The translations under genes and the position numbers were made by a program. Positions 13,037 to 15,319 of a stretch of 15,319 nucleotides of DNA are shown here, in pieces. This DNA is from an uncultured Eubacteriales bacterium (lineage in GTDB: Bacteria; Bacillota; Clostridia; Oscillospirales; CAG-272). The notes under the pieces are model-generated. The model saw nothing but the letters and a program-made list of their open reading frames with translations, did not search any database and had not been told where the DNA came from. Every line of letters starts with the position of its first letter. Position 1 is the first letter of the stretch. The DNA is taken from positions 1-15,319 of the forward strand of contig CASEEB010000121.1 of assembly GCA_949286815.1 (NCBI GenBank), read 5' to 3'.

Positions 13037-15319
13037 ATGTCTGTCGATGACTCCGCACGGGATATAAAGTTATTAAAAAAAGAATACAAAAATCCGCCGC
13101 GAAAGTACTATCCTTACACTTATTTTGAGCCTCATGCCCTGCCTGTCGGCGAGGCTGAAATCGAAAAATTTGTATCTGAATGTCATAAAAACAAAATAGG
13201 TTGCATAATTCCCTGTCTGCCGAAGAATCTTAAACCTTCGGTGGATGTGTTTCCTGACGCCGCCGATTTGTATGAAAAGCTGGCTGACATCGCCGCAAGA
13301 GAACATATCAAAGTAGGCTTTAAGCTTGAAAAAATATATGAGGAATCAGTATTTTCCGAAAACTCTCCCGTGCCCGAAACAATCCGTGAAGAGATAAAAA
13401 CAAAAGTTCTTATTATGGGAGAATATTACTGCGATTCGGAAGAACATATAGTGAGAATTACCGACGCAGAAAATCTTATGGCGGTCACCGCGTTTGACGA
13501 AGACCACAACGACAGTATAAATCTCACATATGAGATAGAAAACGGAACTATCGACTATCAGCTTCCTCCCGGAAACTGGACGCTTAAAGAGTACTTTTGC
13601 CTTCCCGAAGACAAGGATAATAGTATCAAATCCGCAAATTCGGTCAATAAACTCAATTATCTTCACTGCAAAACCTTTATAAACATTGTCTTTGACCTTA
13701 TGGGAGACAGTGTAAAGAAACGTTTGGGAAAAGAAATTTCTGTTCTGCAAATGTCGGACATCTGCTTTGACGCGCATAACCGCAGAAACTGGGACAAAGA
13801 GTTCAACCGGGTTTTTCTTTCGGAATTCAATATCGACCCTACAGGACTGTATGACGCGTTGTTTTACAATATCGGAGAAAAAACTACCCATGTTAAAACA
13901 CTTTTCATGATATGCAGAGCCAAAATGCTCAATGACGGAATAATAAAAGCGCTAAAAGATTTCTCAGATGAACACAATACAGAGCTCATATATGACCTTG
14001 TGGAGCCAAAGCTGCCCTCATGTTCATGGCTTATGGGAGATTCTCTGGCAAATCAGAAATTCTGTGCCTGCGCGGTGCTTGACAAAGCGTATATGTACGG
14101 AATAAACTCGGTAAAACTCTCCTCGTCCGCCGCCGTGAATTTCGGTCTTGACCGGACTCTGTGCCAGCTTTTTGAAGGTTACTCAAAGCCTATGACGGAC
14201 GTTTTGTTTAAAGACGCGATGAATGCCTACGCGATGGGAGCAAATTTGCTTCTGACGCACCCGCCAAAGCTTGACGCGGTTTCTGTCGCAGACCGTAAAA
14301 AATACGGGATATTGAAAAATTCGACTCGCAGGTCTTTCTGTTTATTTGCCTCGAAGGCGCAGTCTCTGCTTTCTGACGGTAACCGTGTCTGCGATATAGC
14401 GGTACTTTATCCGATATATTCGATGCACTCAAGGGTTTTTCTGTACCATACTCCGGACAGAAATTTTGAGTATCCGGATCCGGGAGTCTGCAACGATTAT
14501 ATGATTTTGCTTAATTCCCTGTCGTCATTCTGCGCGCAGGACTCGATACTTCTGCACCCGGAAACACTGAATATTTCATGCCGGATTTCCTCCGGACGCC
14601 TTGAGTTGAATTCACACGGACAGACAAAAGCCGGATTCAGAATCGTAATCATTCCGGGCACTACTGTGATAGACCTTGAAAACATACTGAAAATCAAGGA
14701 GTTTTACGACAACGGGGGAAAAATTATCGCTACGGTCTGCCTGCCGTCGTTTGCCGCGAAATACGATCCCGAAAAAGAAAACGATCCGAATGAAAATGAC
14801 GGATTTATGCGCGGCGAGCAATACGGTACAGATGACGACATAAAGGTGCGTGACGCCGTAAAGCATATATTCGGAGAAGACGCACTCAGAAGCAATCTGA
14901 TAAGGCACCATTTTTACAATAAAAACGATCGCGGAGGAGAGGCTTATTTTATACCGGCTTCCAAGACCGACATAGACGGAAGTTTTTACACCGACGAGCG
15001 CTTTTTGAAAAAAATAATCAACTCTTTTAAAATCCCGCTCGATGTGCTTATGAGCAATCTGCTTGAAAATCCTCTGTCCGACGGTTTTAACGGGTCTTAT
15101 CCGGTTTTCTCAAGTCTGGGGCTGAATGAAAGGATTCCCTACGGCGGAGTTATATCCCATATTCATAAAAGAAGAAATAACACGGAAATTTATTATTTCG
15201 CCAATACCACCGTCAATGATTACCACGGACATGTATACCTTAAAGGCGCTTTGAAGCCGGAATTTACAGACCCGGTCAAAGCAGTGAGGAAAAAATTTGT
15301 ATACCGGTATGTAAACTAT
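13037..15319 (+). CDS. GH106-like glycoside hydrolase family protein, open at the right edge
   Basis: The frame runs without stop from the ATG at 13037 (GAAAGGAAAG upstream) to the last base: 761 codons visible, C-terminus missing. No signal peptide. The segment LNYLHCKTFINIVFDLMGDS, then KKRLGKEISVLQMSDICFD, and later SSSAAVNFGLDRTLCQLFEG, AMGANLLLTHP, RVCDIAVLYPIYSMHSR, GGKIIATVCLPS and IYYFANTT recall the GH106 (alpha-L-rhamnosidase-like) architecture in order: TIM barrel, then a GATase-like region, then beta domains. From memory, those relatives carry Glu in DEP and in C-E-x-F-G; here the positions read S-D241-I and C-Q377-L-F. Either catalysis is altered or the protein is non-catalytic. 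It follows the SDR by 76 nt without terminator, with no clear promoter. Family call moderate; activity unsure. Confidence 0.7.
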   Translation, partial: MSVDDSARDIKLLKKEYKNPPRKYYPYTYFEPHALPVGEAEIEKFVSECHKNKIGCIIPCLPKNLKPSVDVFPDAADLYEKLADIAAREHIKVGFKLEKIYEESVFSENSPVPETIREEIKTKVLIMGEYYCDSEEHIVRITDAENLMAVTAFDEDHNDSINLTYEIENGTIDYQLPPGNWTLKEYFCLPEDKDNSIKSANSVNKLNYLHCKTFINIVFDLMGDSVKKRLGKEISVLQMSDICFDAHNRRNWDKEFNRVFLSEFNIDPTGLYDALFYNIGEKTTHVKTLFMICRAKMLNDGIIKALKDFSDEHNTELIYDLVEPKLPSCSWLMGDSLANQKFCACAVLDKAYMYGINSVKLSSSAAVNFGLDRTLCQLFEGYSKPMTDVLFKDAMNAYAMGANLLLTHPPKLDAVSVADRKKYGILKNSTRRSFCLFASKAQSLLSDGNRVCDIAVLYPIYSMHSRVFLYHTPDRNFEYPDPGVCNDYMILLNSLSSFCAQDSILLHPETLNISCRISSGRLELNSHGQTKAGFRIVIIPGTTVIDLENILKIKEFYDNGGKIIATVCLPSFAAKYDPEKENDPNENDGFMRGEQYGTDDDIKVRDAVKHIFGEDALRSNLIRHHFYNKNDRGGEAYFIPASKTDIDGSFYTDERFLKKIINSFKIPLDVLMSNLLENPLSDGFNGSYPVFSSLGLNERIPYGGVISHIHKRRNNTEIYYFANTTVNDYHGHVYLKGALKPEFTDPVKAVRKKFVYRYVNY

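Noticed and set aside
13346..13891. 181-codon minus-strand frame near the right end
   Set aside because: It is antisense to the 761-codon GH106-like frame, which has a good start, ribosome site and family motifs.
1..15319. CRISPR arrays, tRNA/rRNA genes, transposases, phage genes
   Set aside because: No regular spaced repeats, cloverleaf signatures or mobile-element proteins were seen; the only repeats are the three double-hairpin copies.

Overview
The window looks like chromosomal DNA of a Gram-positive Clostridia member, probably an uncultured gut-type Oscillospirales/Eubacteriales. The grounds are moderate-to-low GC, AGGAGG-type ribosome binding sites, a tig-clpP-clpX operon, a DUF1540 Cys-rich miniprotein, a COG1768-type metallophosphoesterase and a GH106-like glycosidase. 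The taxonomy is inferred from gene content and style; no rRNA is present.

Layout. 1-997: 3' two thirds of threonine synthase (thrC). 1108-1296 (-): DUF1540 protein with a hairpin terminator. 1502-2239: metallophosphoesterase. 2247-5756: proteostasis operon under a TTGACA-N17-TAAAAT promoter, made of trigger factor, ClpP and ClpX, with a 9-bp inverted repeat between tig and clpP. 5767-7110: three copies of an ~85-nt double-hairpin repeat flanking an XRE regulator gene on the minus strand (6011-6850). 7354-9089: consensus promoter, a ~285-nt leader ending in an attenuator-type terminator, and a uracil permease-like NCS2 transporter. 9312-9893 (-): GNAT acetyltransferase whose leader carries a two-codon upstream ORF and a duplicated Shine-Dalgarno block. 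10061-15319 (+): consensus promoter, ~185-nt leader, an unrecognised 112-aa protein, a MurE-like Mur ligase with an atypical DNPN motif, a FabG-like SDR started by TTG, and a large GH106-like protein open at the right edge.

How the genes work together. Trigger factor folds nascent chains, while ClpX unfolds and feeds substrates to ClpP; the IGF docking loop and the full catalytic triad are both present. The right-hand cluster (unknown protein, Mur ligase paralog, SDR, GH106-like protein) could concern cell-envelope or glycan chemistry, but that is inference from gene families and spacing.

The strongest candidates for something undescribed are: the repeat family, whose copies show two compensatory base-pair changes in one stem; the uracil permease leader, which matches no riboswitch or PyrR site I recognise; the GH106-like protein, which seems to lack both expected catalytic glutamates; and the MurE-like ligase with changed specificity residues.
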